A stretch of DNA of 64,000 nucleotides from Vibrio tarriae. Its GTDB lineage: Bacteria; Pseudomonadota; Gammaproteobacteria; Enterobacterales; Vibrionaceae. Under the pieces are notes generated by a model. It saw only the letters and a list, made by a program, of their open reading frames with translations. It was not told the origin of the DNA and ran no database searches. The DNA is taken from assembly GCF_002216685.1 (NCBI RefSeq), contig NZ_CP022352.1, forward strand, positions 1,042,396-1,106,395, given 5' to 3'. Positions within the stretch are counted from its first letter, which is position 1. Each line of letters opens with the position of its first letter. Shown here piece after piece: positions 1-9,221 of this stretch. Position numbers and translations under genes: made by a program.

Positions 1-27
1 CTCACTTGATGCATTTCGTTAAATACG

Positions 28-74
28 CCACAACATATAGTGTCAGTCGCAGAAAAATTAGCCCTATATAGTGT
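28..74 (+). promoter_or_regulatory. Tandem NrdR boxes upstream of nrdD
   Basis: Two AT-rich 16-base boxes begin at 28 (CCACAACATATAGTGT) and 59 (TAGCCCTATATAGTGT). Both share the TATAGTGT right half of the known NrdR box and they begin 31 bases apart, the usual three-turn spacing of NrdR box pairs. NrdR represses ribonucleotide reductase genes when dATP is high. Assignment rests on motif, spacing and the gene downstream. Confidence 0.75.
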
Positions 75-116
75 ATTTGTGGATAACTCTGTGAGTATGC
101 TGGGTAAGGAGAGAAG

Positions 117-2237
117 GTGAAACCTATCGTAATCAAACGTGATGGCTCAAAAGCGCCATTCAACAGGGATCGTATCCAAGCTGCTGTAGAAAGTGCTGCG
201 GAATATGCCGATCAGGAAATCGCTATCTACGCACTCAATGTGGCATTAGCCGTTGAACTCAAGCTGCGTGATTACGATGAGGTACACATCGCCGAGATTC
301 AAACCTTAGTAGAGAACGAGCTAATGCAAGGCCCGTACAAAGCATTAGCTCGTTCATACATTGAATATCGCCATGATCGCGATGTCGCGCGTGAGAAGCA
401 GAGCAAGCTGACCAAAGAAATCGAAGGTCTGATCCAAGAAAGCAATGCGGATCTGCTCAATGAAAACGCCAATAAAGATGGCAAAGTGATCCCGACTCAG
501 CGCGATTTGTTGGCGGGTATTGTCGCCAAGCATTATGCCAAAACGCGAATTTTGCCACGCGATGTGGTGCAAGCTCATGAATCGGGCGATATTCATTATC
601 ATGATCTGGATTACGCGCCTTTCTTCCCGATGTTTAACTGCATGTTGATTGACTTAAAAGGCATGCTGACTCATGGGTTTAAAATGGGTAATGCTGAAAT
701 TGACACGCCTAAGTCAATTTCAACCGCAACGGCAGTTACCGCGCAAATTATTGCTCAAGTCGCGAGCCATATTTATGGTGGCACTACCATCAACCGGATT
801 GATGAAGTACTGGCTCCTTATGTGACAGCAAGCTACGAAAAGCATTTAGAGATTGCCCGTGAATGGGATATTCACAGCCCTGAAGCGTTTGCTAAAGCGC
901 GCACGGAAAAAGAGTGCTATGACGCTTTCCAATCGTTGGAGTATGAAGTCAACACGCTGCATACCGCGAATGGGCAAACACCGTTTGTGACTTTTGGATT
1001 TGGTCTGGGCACAAGCTGGGAATCGCGCTTGATCCAGCAATCTATCCTGAAAAATCGCATCGCAGGTTTGGGTAAAAACCGTAAAACTGCGGTATTCCCG
1101 AAACTGGTGTTTGCTATTAAAGATGGACTCAACCATAAAGCAGAAGATCCTAATTACGACATTAAGCAGCTCGCGTTAGAGTGTGCTTCTAAACGCATGT
1201 ACCCAGATATTCTCAACTACGACAAAGTGGTTGAAGTGACGGGTTCATTCAAAACCCCGATGGGATGCCGCTCTTTCCTAAATCCTTATGAGGAAAATGG
1301 GGAGTTGATCCATGAAGGGCGTAATAATCTCGGCGTTGTAAGCTTGAACCTGCCACGCATTGCCTTGCAGGCGAAAGGCGATATAAACAAATTCTATGCT
1401 CTGTTGGATGACAAACTGAAACTTGCTCGCCGCGCATTAGATACTCGGATTAACCGCTTGGAAAATGTGAAAGCACGTGTTGCGCCAATCCTATATATGG
1501 AAGGTGCGTGTGGTGTACGTTTGAAAGCGAATGATTCGATTGCGGATATTTTCAAACATGGCCGTGCTTCTATTTCATTGGGTTATATCGGTGTACATGA
1601 AACCATCATGGCGCTGTTTGGCCAGCAAAAGCATGTTTATGATGATGTGCAACTGCGCGAAGAAGCCGTGAAAATCATTCAACATCTGCGCAACGCGGTT
1701 GAGCAGTGGAAAAAAGAGACCGGTTACGCGTTCAGTCTGTATGGCACGCCAAGTGAAAACCTGTGTAGCCGATTCTGCCGGATTGATGCCAAGCAATTTG
1801 GCGTGGTGGAAGGGGTGACGGATAAAGGTTACTACACCAACAGCTTCCATTTGGATGTTCAGAAGAAGGTGAATCCGTACGACAAGATCGATTTTGAAAT
1901 GCCGTATCCGGAAATTTCGAGCGGTGGATTTATCTGCTACGGCGAATTTCCGAACATGCAACGTAACGTAGAAGCGCTCGAAAACGTATGGGATTACAGT
2001 TATCACCGCGTGCCGTATTACGGGACCAATACGCCAATCGATGAATGTTATGAATGTGGATTTACGGGCGAATTTGACTGTACCAGTAAAGGGTTTGTTT
2101 GCCCGCGATGTGGCAATCATGAGCCGACCAAAGTCTCAGTGACGCGTCGAGTATGTGGCTATTTGGGCAGCCCAGATGCACGTCCATTTAATGTCGGTAA
2201 GCAAGAAGAAGTCAAACGTCGGGTAAAACACCTGTAA
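117..2237 (+). CDS. nrdD: Anaerobic ribonucleoside-triphosphate reductase
   Basis: Class III ribonucleotide reductase, which makes dNTPs from NTPs without oxygen, using formate as reductant and a glycyl radical. The 706 residues are the normal length. An ATP-cone fills roughly residues 3-95 and binds ATP or dATP for allosteric control. The C-terminal zinc site is visible as two CxxC pairs (CYEC and CPRC, about 643-665). The radical glycine lies in the RVCGYL motif, at about residue 681. The start is GTG at 117, chosen because AAGGAGAG lies just upstream at 106-113. It forms an operon with nrdG four bases downstream, and the NrdR boxes upstream indicate repression by NrdR. Confidence 0.97.
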   Translation: MKPIVIKRDGSKAPFNRDRIQAAVESAAEYADQEIAIYALNVALAVELKLRDYDEVHIAEIQTLVENELMQGPYKALARSYIEYRHDRDVAREKQSKLTKEIEGLIQESNADLLNENANKDGKVIPTQRDLLAGIVAKHYAKTRILPRDVVQAHESGDIHYHDLDYAPFFPMFNCMLIDLKGMLTHGFKMGNAEIDTPKSISTATAVTAQIIAQVASHIYGGTTINRIDEVLAPYVTASYEKHLEIAREWDIHSPEAFAKARTEKECYDAFQSLEYEVNTLHTANGQTPFVTFGFGLGTSWESRLIQQSILKNRIAGLGKNRKTAVFPKLVFAIKDGLNHKAEDPNYDIKQLALECASKRMYPDILNYDKVVEVTGSFKTPMGCRSFLNPYEENGELIHEGRNNLGVVSLNLPRIALQAKGDINKFYALLDDKLKLARRALDTRINRLENVKARVAPILYMEGACGVRLKANDSIADIFKHGRASISLGYIGVHETIMALFGQQKHVYDDVQLREEAVKIIQHLRNAVEQWKKETGYAFSLYGTPSENLCSRFCRIDAKQFGVVEGVTDKGYYTNSFHLDVQKKVNPYDKIDFEMPYPEISSGGFICYGEFPNMQRNVEALENVWDYSYHRVPYYGTNTPIDECYECGFTGEFDCTSKGFVCPRCGNHEPTKVSVTRRVCGYLGSPDARPFNVGKQEEVKRRVKHL

Positions 2238-2241
2238 CAGT

Positions 2242-2709
2242 ATGAATTACCATCAATATTATCCGATTGATGTGGTTAACGGGCCGGGGACACGCTGCAC
2301 GCTGTTTGTCTCCGGTTGCGTTCATCAATGTAAAGGATGTTATAACCAAAGCACGTGGTCACTGTCGTCTGGACATCGCTATACCCAAGAGATGGAAGAT
2401 AAAATCATTGCGGACTTGAAAGACACACGCATCAAACGCCGTGGACTATCGCTCTCGGGTGGCGACCCGATGCATCCTGCCAATTTATCAGCGGTGTTAC
2501 AGCTTGTGCAGCGGGTAAAAGCCGAGTGCCCAGATAAAGATATTTGGCTGTGGACGGGATATACCTTGGCGGAATTGGATGATAGCCAACAAGCTTTACT
2601 GCCATACATTGATGTGCTGGTGGATGGCAAATTTATCCAAGAGCAGGCTGATCCGGGGCTAGAGTGGCGGGGCAGTGCTAATCAAGTGATTCACCGTTTT
2701 ACCTTGTAA
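2242..2709 (+). CDS. nrdG: Anaerobic ribonucleotide reductase activating protein
   Basis: Radical SAM activase that installs the glycyl radical on NrdD. The CX3CX2C cluster motif is at residues 26-33 (CVHQCKGC), followed by a GGDPM-like SAM-binding stretch (SGGDPMHP). At 155 residues it has the family's usual size. It starts four bases after the nrdD stop with no strong ribosome binding site of its own, so translation is probably coupled to nrdD. Confidence 0.96.
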   Translation: MNYHQYYPIDVVNGPGTRCTLFVSGCVHQCKGCYNQSTWSLSSGHRYTQEMEDKIIADLKDTRIKRRGLSLSGGDPMHPANLSAVLQLVQRVKAECPDKDIWLWTGYTLAELDDSQQALLPYIDVLVDGKFIQEQADPGLEWRGSANQVIHRFTL

Positions 2710-2713
2710 ATTC

Positions 2714-2760
2714 TTGTTCTCAGCGCTCTAGTGTTTAAGGTGCGACTGAGAACAAAAAAT
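2714..2760 (+). terminator. Terminator after nrdDG
   Basis: A 10-base inverted repeat (TTGTTCTCAG at 2714 and CTGAGAACAA at 2746) closes the nrdDG operon. The run of A after the right arm gives T residues on the other strand, so it may be weak in the forward sense. Confidence 0.5.
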
Positions 2761-2830
2761 CCCTTTCGGTTTTCTCTTATCTGGTTTACTTTGTGAGTTG
2801 TTACCTGAATTTCAAAGGGTTGTGACTTTC

Positions 2831-4012
2831 ATGTTTACTCATTTACCAGCACCAGTTTTAGATCCAATACTTTCTCTCTCCGTCGCCTTTCGCAATGATC
2901 CTCGTCCACAAAAAGTGGATCTAGGAATCGGCGTTTATAAAAACAGTCTTGGCGAAACGCCCATCATGCGTGCCGTTGCGCTGGCGCAAGATAAAGTGGT
3001 GGCAAGCCAAAAAACCAAATCTTATGTCGGCCTTGCTGGTTGTGAAGAGTTCAACCAGAGCATGATGCAGCTCGTATTAGGTTCAACCTTGGATAAGGAG
3101 CGCACGATTGCAATCCAGACTCCGGGAGCCAGCGGCGCGCTGCGTATGCTGGGGGATTTAATGCGCGTGGCACAACCGGATACTACCGTGTGGATCACCG
3201 ATCCTAGTTATGTAAACCACAAGCCCGTGATGGAAGCGGCTGGTCTGAAAGTACGCTACTACCGTTATTTCAGTCGTGAAACCAAAATGGTGGATACCGA
3301 ACAAATGTTGGCTGATCTGGCACAAGCGGGAACAAAAGATGTGGTGTTACTGCATGGTTGTTGTCATAACCCGACAGGTGCCGATATTGATTTTTCTGCG
3401 TGGCAAGCGATCACTGAGTTGGCTCAGAAAAACGGCTTTATTCCTTTCGTCGACATCGCCTATCAAGGTTTTGGTGACGGCTTAGAGCAAGATGCACAGG
3501 GTTTGCGTTACATGGCTGAGCGCATGGAAGAGATGCTGATCACGACATCCTGCTCTAAGAATTTCGGCTTGTACCGTGAGCGTACGGGAGCGGCGATTGT
3601 GATCGGGAAAAATCAGCAAGAGGTGACCAATGCACGAGGCAAAATGCTGACCTTAGCGCGTTCCACTTACACTATGCCACCCGATCACGGTGCTGCTCTC
3701 GTCAAAACGGTGTTAAGAGATGAGCAGCTCACGGCAATTTGGAAACAAGAGTTGAGTGAAATGCAGCAACGTTTGTTAACTCTGCGCAAAAATTTGTGTA
3801 ATGAGTTGAGAAATCAACACAATACGCGACAATTCGACTTCATTGAGAGCCATAGAGGCATGTTTACTGTACTGGGATTCAGTGCAGAGCAGATGGGAAG
3901 GCTGCGTGAAGAGTTTGCGATTTATGGTGTCGCAGATGGACGAATTAATATCGCAGGGCTGACCGAAAAAGACATTCCTTATGTGGCCAATGCTATTATT
4001 CATGTGTCGTAA
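2831..4012 (+). CDS. Aspartate/aromatic aminotransferase (class I, AspC/TyrB group)
   Basis: PLP-dependent aminotransferase moving amino groups between aspartate or aromatic amino acids and 2-oxoglutarate. Numbered from the ATG at 2831 (393 residues) it shows CHNPTG at 178-183, the cofactor-binding DIAYQGFG at 208-215, and the PLP lysine in SCSKNFGLYRERTG (Lys243). The residue pattern fits the AspC/TyrB family, which is about 395 residues long. The ATG at 2831 is preferred to an in-frame TTG at 2798 because homologues begin at this point and AAAGGG lies upstream. Substrate preference cannot be told from the sequence. Confidence 0.9.
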   Translation: MFTHLPAPVLDPILSLSVAFRNDPRPQKVDLGIGVYKNSLGETPIMRAVALAQDKVVASQKTKSYVGLAGCEEFNQSMMQLVLGSTLDKERTIAIQTPGASGALRMLGDLMRVAQPDTTVWITDPSYVNHKPVMEAAGLKVRYYRYFSRETKMVDTEQMLADLAQAGTKDVVLLHGCCHNPTGADIDFSAWQAITELAQKNGFIPFVDIAYQGFGDGLEQDAQGLRYMAERMEEMLITTSCSKNFGLYRERTGAAIVIGKNQQEVTNARGKMLTLARSTYTMPPDHGAALVKTVLRDEQLTAIWKQELSEMQQRLLTLRKNLCNELRNQHNTRQFDFIESHRGMFTVLGFSAEQMGRLREEFAIYGVADGRINIAGLTEKDIPYVANAIIHVS

Positions 4013-4069
4013 ATGAAGATGACAGCAATATGCCCAATCAGGAAGGGTGGTATTTGATTAGGTGAAAGT

Positions 4070-4750
4070 ATGAGTCAACCACTGAAGTTGTTAGTACCGT
4101 TAATGTTAAGTAGTGGATTGGTGGCTTGCGCTACCAATCCTGTGTCTACACCCGTGCAAGTGCCTGAGGTGGTGGAGACACAAACTCAGCCAGCGGCAAC
4201 TGTGCCTGAAGAGATCGTCGATCCTAATGCTCCTCTGGTCGAGACTTTGCCCTTGCTTGAGCCTGCACACTCGTTTGAAGAGAAAGACGATTTCTCCACG
4301 GCGACCAAGAGCTCCGATGGCAAGATTGTGTTAGGCGATAAAGAGTGGGTCTATCTGCCAGGCTTAAAAGAGAGTTTTAAAGCGCGAATTGATACTGGCG
4401 CGACGACGTCATCGATCAGCGCAGTAGATATTGTGCCTTTTGAACGCGGTGGACAGGATTGGGTGAAATTTCGTATTGAGCACGACAACGTCCGTAGTGA
4501 GGAACTTAGTTTACCTGTCGAACGTTGGGTGAGAATTCGTCAATCGAGTGCCGAGGAAGCACAGCGTAGAGCCGTTGTGGTGGCATGGATCCAAATTGGT
4601 GATTTGAAAGAACAAACGGAGTTTACTTTGACCGACCGCACGCACTTAACTTATCCACTGCTACTGGGGCGTAGCTTCTTTAAAGATGTCGCGGTGGTGG
4701 ATGTCTCTCGTCACTATATTCAACCCAAACATCCAAGCCCTAAAAAATAG
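4070..4750 (+). CDS. Lipoprotein with retropepsin-like (putative zinc protease) domain
   Basis: 226 residues. A lipoprotein signal ends in the lipobox LVAC (Cys20). A proline-rich linker to about residue 75 follows, then the domain known as putative ATP-dependent zinc protease (Pfam Zn_protease), structurally a retropepsin fold. The aspartyl-protease-like DTGATTSS has its Asp at residue 108. The second conserved block, LLGRSFFKDVAVVDVS, is near the C terminus. It is probably anchored in an envelope membrane facing the periplasm. Its substrate is unknown. It follows the aminotransferase by 57 bases and may share its transcript. Confidence 0.8.
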   Translation: MSQPLKLLVPLMLSSGLVACATNPVSTPVQVPEVVETQTQPAATVPEEIVDPNAPLVETLPLLEPAHSFEEKDDFSTATKSSDGKIVLGDKEWVYLPGLKESFKARIDTGATTSSISAVDIVPFERGGQDWVKFRIEHDNVRSEELSLPVERWVRIRQSSAEEAQRRAVVVAWIQIGDLKEQTEFTLTDRTHLTYPLLLGRSFFKDVAVVDVSRHYIQPKHPSPKK

Positions 4751-4781
4751 TCCGAATGTTCTCGCCTAACTTGAGGCAGTT

Positions 4782-4835
4782 AAGGTGTTGGCTATGTTCC
4801 GCTCACCCATGCACATAGGGAATCTACGTTCATGG
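4782..4835 (-). repeat. Degenerate ERIC element core
   Basis: The stretch matches the central half of the ERIC copy at 39889-40014 (shared blocks GGTGTTGGCTA, GCTCA, CACATAG and TCATGG), but the conserved ends are lost. Confidence 0.5.
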
Positions 4836-4895
4836 AGAAGCCATTTTAGGTTCGCCATTCTAAGTCCTTTAGGAATAAAAATGCTCTTTAGGTAC

Positions 4896-4925
4896 AAAAA
4901 GCCAGTGGAATTCCACTGGCTTTTT
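4896..4925. terminator. Bidirectional terminator
   Basis: A perfect 30-base palindrome with AAAAAGCCAGTGGAA as its left arm, flanked by A and T runs. It separates the lipoprotein gene from the convergent fru operon and should work in both directions. Confidence 0.9.
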
Positions 4926-4977
4926 CATTTCACTGAGCATTTATGCCACTAAGTACGCCTTTCACCGCGCGCTCAGA

Positions 4978-6720
4978 TTAAGCCGCGACCGCTTTGGCTT
5001 GTGCCGACTTTTTCAGCATAGCGTAGCCAAAACCGGTAATAGCCGTACCGACAGCAATCGCGACCAAGTACAGCAGCACTGGGTTTATCGCATTCGGGAT
5101 CAAGAGCACAAACAGACCGCCGTGTGGCGCCATCAATTTCGCGCCAAATAGCATCGAGAGTGCGCCTGTCACGGCTCCACCCACCATACAGGCTGGGATC
5201 ACACGCATTGGATCTTTGGCGACAAAAGGAATCGCACCTTCAGAGATAAAGCATAGGCCCAGAACAAAAGAGGCTTTTCCTGCTTCGCGCTCTCCCGCTT
5301 CAAACTTGTCTTTCGCGATAAAGGTCGCTAAGCCCATACCCAATGCTGGCACCATGCCTGCCGCCATGATTGCGGCCATTGGCGCATAAGTTTGTGAGGC
5401 GAGTAAGCCGACGCCGAAGGTGTATGCGGCTTTGTTCACTGGGCCACCTAAGTCGAAACACATCATGGCACCAAGCACAATACCGAGCAAAATCGCGTTG
5501 GTTGATCCCATGTTGTTTAGGAAGCTGGTCATGCCGCTCATGATGCTCGACATAGGGCCACCCACGACGTAAATCATCACTAATCCGGTAAATAAGCTGG
5601 TAATAAACGGGATGATCAAAATCGGTTTTAGCGCGGCCATCGATTGAGGCAGTTGCACTTTATCGGCAATAAATTTGGCGCTGTAACCCGCGAGGAAACC
5701 TGCAACGATACCGCCAAGGAAACCGGCGCCCGTTGAGCTTGCGAGCATACCGCCAATCAACCCCGGAGCCAGTCCCGGACGATCGGCAATAGAAAATGCA
5801 ATGTAGCCAGCAAGCACCGGAATCATCAGCGCAAATGCTGAACCTCCGCCAATCTGCATTAAAGCAGCAGCTAAAGTGCCTTCTTCTTTGAACGCTTCAA
5901 TACCAAATACGAAAGAGAGCGCGATGATAAGACCGCCAGCGACCACGACAGGCAGCATGTGCGATACGCCCGTCATCAAGTGTTTATACACGCCTTTTTT
6001 CTCTTCTGCTTTCTCGTTAGTCGCGCTGTTGGCAGAGCCTGAGAAAGTTTTCGCTTGCGCAAAGGCATTACTGAGCTCCTGCGCGGTTTTCTTCAACGCG
6101 AGGCCAGTACTGGTTTTGTAGAGTTTTTTACCATTGAAGCGATCCAGAGGAACATCAATATCGGCCGCGATGATCACTAGATCGGCGGCAGCAATTTCTT
6201 GCTCCGTCAGTTGGTTTTTAGCACCGACTGAACCACGCGTTTCAACTTTGATCTGATGGCCTTGACGTGTTGCTTCCGCTTCTAATGCTTCCGCTGCCAT
6301 AAAGGTGTGTGCAACCCCCGTTGGGCAAGCAGTAATGGCGACGATTTTTTTGGCAGAAACAGGCGCTGTGGCGGGGGAGTGACAGCGTGTTGCCTGCTCG
6401 GAGCTGAGTTCAGTCGCTTGTTCTGCGGCTTGCTTAAGGTAACCGACGGGATCGGAAGTACAGGCAGTAATAGGGCTTTGGTAGACTTTTTTACCGACAA
6501 AACGCTGCATATCAATCTCGCCGTTAGCGGCCAGTATGACCAGATCGGCTTTATTGATTTCCTCTTCGCTTAAGGTGTGGCCTGCAATCACTGTTGAGTG
6601 ACATTCGATATAGGCTTCCCACCCTAACGTTTTACTGGCTTGCTGCAGTAAACCCGCTGCAATAATGCTATTGGCAACGCCACTTGGGCATGCGGTTACA
6701 ATGGCTATTTTCATCTTCAC
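4978..6720 (-). CDS. fruA: Fructose PTS permease, EIIB'BC
   Basis: Membrane permease that imports fructose and phosphorylates it to fructose-1-phosphate. It has 580 residues against about 563 in E. coli FruA. Two EIIB domains sit at the N terminus: the first carries ACPSGVANS (Cys11), the second ACPTGVAHTF (Cys132), the usual phospho-cysteine. The EIIC membrane domain runs from about residue 250 with many hydrophobic segments. It is the last gene of fruBKA, 12 bases after fruK. FruR operators lie upstream of fruB. Confidence 0.96.
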   Translation of the reverse strand: MKMKIAIVTACPSGVANSIIAAGLLQQASKTLGWEAYIECHSTVIAGHTLSEEEINKADLVILAANGEIDMQRFVGKKVYQSPITACTSDPVGYLKQAAEQATELSSEQATRCHSPATAPVSAKKIVAITACPTGVAHTFMAAEALEAEATRQGHQIKVETRGSVGAKNQLTEQEIAAADLVIIAADIDVPLDRFNGKKLYKTSTGLALKKTAQELSNAFAQAKTFSGSANSATNEKAEEKKGVYKHLMTGVSHMLPVVVAGGLIIALSFVFGIEAFKEEGTLAAALMQIGGGSAFALMIPVLAGYIAFSIADRPGLAPGLIGGMLASSTGAGFLGGIVAGFLAGYSAKFIADKVQLPQSMAALKPILIIPFITSLFTGLVMIYVVGGPMSSIMSGMTSFLNNMGSTNAILLGIVLGAMMCFDLGGPVNKAAYTFGVGLLASQTYAPMAAIMAAGMVPALGMGLATFIAKDKFEAGEREAGKASFVLGLCFISEGAIPFVAKDPMRVIPACMVGGAVTGALSMLFGAKLMAPHGGLFVLLIPNAINPVLLYLVAIAVGTAITGFGYAMLKKSAQAKAVAA

Positions 6721-6732
6721 GACCTTCTGTCC

Positions 6733-7686
6733 TTAGGCACCCATCGTAGGATGGAGTGCGGATACTTGAATTTGTTGTTGTAGGGTATTGAGTTGCTCCC
6801 AATCACCAAGACCAACGCCGACTTGGGTTACCGCAAGTGCAGACAAGGCCGTTGCGAAACGGAGCAAAGATTCTTTTTCCATACGTTGCATATGTCCCCA
6901 GCATAGACCAGCAACCAGCGTATCGCCTGCGCCGACTGTGCTCACCACCTGCATTTTGGGTGGTTTTGCATGCAACCATTGGTTTTCATGCAGCCACATC
7001 ACGCCTTCGGCCCCCATCGAAATAACAATGTTTTCAATCTGTTTTTGAGCAAGTTCGGCGGCGGCTTGCTGGCAGTCGGTTAGGGTAGTGAGCTCACGAC
7101 CACACCATTGAGAAAGCTCTTCATCATTGGGTTTAATCAGCCAAGGTTTGGCATCCAATCCTGCCAACAGCGCATCGCGGCTGCTGTCAAACAGCACCTT
7201 TTTATTCATGCTGCGCAGTTGGGCAATCCACCCAGCGCAGCGCTGTGGTGAGATACCTTGTGGCAAACTGCCCGCGAGCACGAAATAATCATGATCTTGT
7301 GCTAGACGCTGTAAGGTCGCTTCGAAAGCCTCAATATCCGCTTCCGTCACCTGAATACCGGGAAAATTGATGTCACTGACTGCGCCGTTTTGTTCAACCA
7401 GTTTGACGTTAATGCGCGTCGCTCCCGCGATGCGAATAAACGCATCCTGTACGCCCAACTGCTCAAACAGTTGGCAGAAGAGTTCTTGATTATCTCGGCC
7501 AAGAAAGCCCGTGACTGTCACTTGTGCGCCAAGTTCACTGAGTACTTTGGCAACGTTTACCCCTTTGCCCGCAGCATGCAGTGAACTTTGGCCAACTAAG
7601 CTGACTGAGCCAACGTTAAGCTGGTTTACACTGCCCGTTAAATCGAGCGCTGGATTTAAGGTGATGGTGACCACTTTTTTTGTCAT
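6733..7686 (-). CDS. fruK: 1-phosphofructokinase
   Basis: PfkB-family kinase that turns fructose-1-phosphate into fructose-1,6-bisphosphate in the cytoplasm. Its 317 residues fit the family. The N-terminal AGKGVNVAKVL motif binds the substrate phosphate, and the C-terminal GAGDTLVAG carries the catalytic aspartate and anion hole. It sits between fruB (10 bases upstream) and fruA (12 bases downstream), which is the standard order of the operon. Confidence 0.96.
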   Translation of the reverse strand: MTKKVVTITLNPALDLTGSVNQLNVGSVSLVGQSSLHAAGKGVNVAKVLSELGAQVTVTGFLGRDNQELFCQLFEQLGVQDAFIRIAGATRINVKLVEQNGAVSDINFPGIQVTEADIEAFEATLQRLAQDHDYFVLAGSLPQGISPQRCAGWIAQLRSMNKKVLFDSSRDALLAGLDAKPWLIKPNDEELSQWCGRELTTLTDCQQAAAELAQKQIENIVISMGAEGVMWLHENQWLHAKPPKMQVVSTVGAGDTLVAGLCWGHMQRMEKESLLRFATALSALAVTQVGVGLGDWEQLNTLQQQIQVSALHPTMGA

Positions 7687-7696
7687 GTGATGCCCC

Positions 7697-8884
7697 TTAA
7701 CCTTCGCCTAAGCCAGCATTGATCGCTGCGCCTAGCGCTTGCAGCGCGGCTTCTGCATCTGGGCCTTCTGCGGTGAACTGCAACTGATGATTGTGTTTTA
7801 CGCCCAGCGCAATCACTTTCATCAAGCTTTTGGCATTGACGACTTGACCATCGCCATCCAGGTTAGACACACGGATATTCGATTCAAACTTCTTGGCTTC
7901 GGCGACTAACATCGCACCGGGACGAGCGTGCAAACCATGGCTATTTTTAATGCGGAAAGTCGCCGTATGAGCGCGAGAAGAATCAGGCTCCTCCACCGTT
8001 TCTGCGGCTATCGTTTCCCCAGCTATTGTTTGCTGAGCGATGGTTTGGTCAGCATTGCCGCTAAACAGATTAAGCAGTTGCTGAACATCGGCCTGCAAGA
8101 GTTGATCTTGTTTTTGCTCAAACACGCACCGAGTAATGGTGTTAAGCAGAGGCTGGTGGACGTCATTACACACCGAAAACGCAATCAGCGCTTTCACCGG
8201 TTGTTGCTCATATTCACAATGGTTGGCCGTAGTGACAATCGACATCCCAGTCCGTTTTACTGCGCGATCGCTGGCTACTAACCACAAACCGCGTCCCAGA
8301 TGAGTCGGTGCTTTAGTGACTAGATCGGCAACAAATTCATTGTCTGCGCAGCCCGTGTTTTTCAACAACCCCCCCGCGACAGCGCTCATTTGCACCATAT
8401 CACTGGCTGGAAACTGCAATTGGATCAACGAAGCGTCAAAATCTGCGGTTAACTGGGCTTCACCTTTGATAATGGCAATGATTTGTTGCGCTGTTTTGGC
8501 TTGCTGGAGCGCTTGCTCAACGCCATCGGCAGACAGCACTTTGGTCAGCTGCTTTAGAATGCCCAAGTGTTCATCTGATTTCGCGGCGATACCGATGGCT
8601 ACATACACCAGATTACCGTCTCCCCAATCCAAACCTTGCGGGAAGTGCATGGCGGTGACACCTGTCTGTTTAACCAGTTCGCGGGTATCGGTTGTGCCAT
8701 GGGGAATCGCAATCCCATTACCGAGATAGGTGGAATGCTGTGCTTCGCGATTGAGCATACCTTGCGCATAGCCTTCTGCCACTAAGCCTTTCGCGGTTAA
8801 TGCGTGAGCCAGTCCTTGAATCGCAGCTTGCTTATTCGCAAAGTGTTGCTGCAATTGAATATCTTGTGTGGTGAGTTCTAACAT
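7697..8884 (-). CDS. fruB: Fructose PTS diphosphoryl transfer protein (EIIA-HPr)
   Basis: Phosphoryl carrier passing phosphate from Enzyme I to FruA. From the ATG at 8884 it has 395 residues. An EIIA-Fru domain comes first, with the active histidine in IAIPHGTTD (His62). A middle domain follows, then a C-terminal HPr domain with GLHARPGAM (His319). Reading is open for 47 more codons upstream, but the start at 8884 is chosen because homologues begin with a comparable MxxL stretch and AGGGG precedes it. It is the first gene of fruBKA and divergent from fruR. Confidence 0.94.
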   Translation of the reverse strand: MLELTTQDIQLQQHFANKQAAIQGLAHALTAKGLVAEGYAQGMLNREAQHSTYLGNGIAIPHGTTDTRELVKQTGVTAMHFPQGLDWGDGNLVYVAIGIAAKSDEHLGILKQLTKVLSADGVEQALQQAKTAQQIIAIIKGEAQLTADFDASLIQLQFPASDMVQMSAVAGGLLKNTGCADNEFVADLVTKAPTHLGRGLWLVASDRAVKRTGMSIVTTANHCEYEQQPVKALIAFSVCNDVHQPLLNTITRCVFEQKQDQLLQADVQQLLNLFSGNADQTIAQQTIAGETIAAETVEEPDSSRAHTATFRIKNSHGLHARPGAMLVAEAKKFESNIRVSNLDGDGQVVNAKSLMKVIALGVKHNHQLQFTAEGPDAEAALQALGAAINAGLGEG

Positions 8885-8985
8885 TCTTAACCCCTGTCTG
8901 CCTCTATAGGCGGGATGTGGTGTATCGCTGCAGGTTTTCAGTTGAAGCAATACCTTGTCATTCATCCCGTCTCGTTTTCCTTTGG

Positions 8986-9149
8986 GCTGAATCGGTTCAG
9001 CACAAAGGGCAAAAAAATTCAGCAAAACCTCGAATACTCACGATCTTGCTGCTGGATACTCGACACAATCTGGCCTGTGTAGTGGGTGAGATTGTGAATC
9101 AACAGTACTTTTGCTGAATCCTTTCAGCTTTAATACTGAATCGATTCAG
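8986..9149. promoter_or_regulatory. Three FruR/Cra-type operators in the fruB-fruR gap
   Basis: The 337-base divergent gap holds three near-palindromes of the Cra/FruR type (TGAATC..TTCA): GCTGAATCGGTTCAGC at 8986-9001, GCTGAATCCTTTCAGC at 9113-9128, and the perfect CTGAATCGATTCAG at 9136-9149. The first lies near the likely fruB promoter, the other two near that of fruR. FruR probably represses both directions and is relieved by fructose-1-phosphate. No further gene is seen in the gap. Confidence 0.85.
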
Positions 9150-9221
9150 CTTATAATTCAACACTAGGCTAGGATCAAAAATCGCGTTCTATGATCAGAC
9201 GCACATAAAAGAGACCCACTT

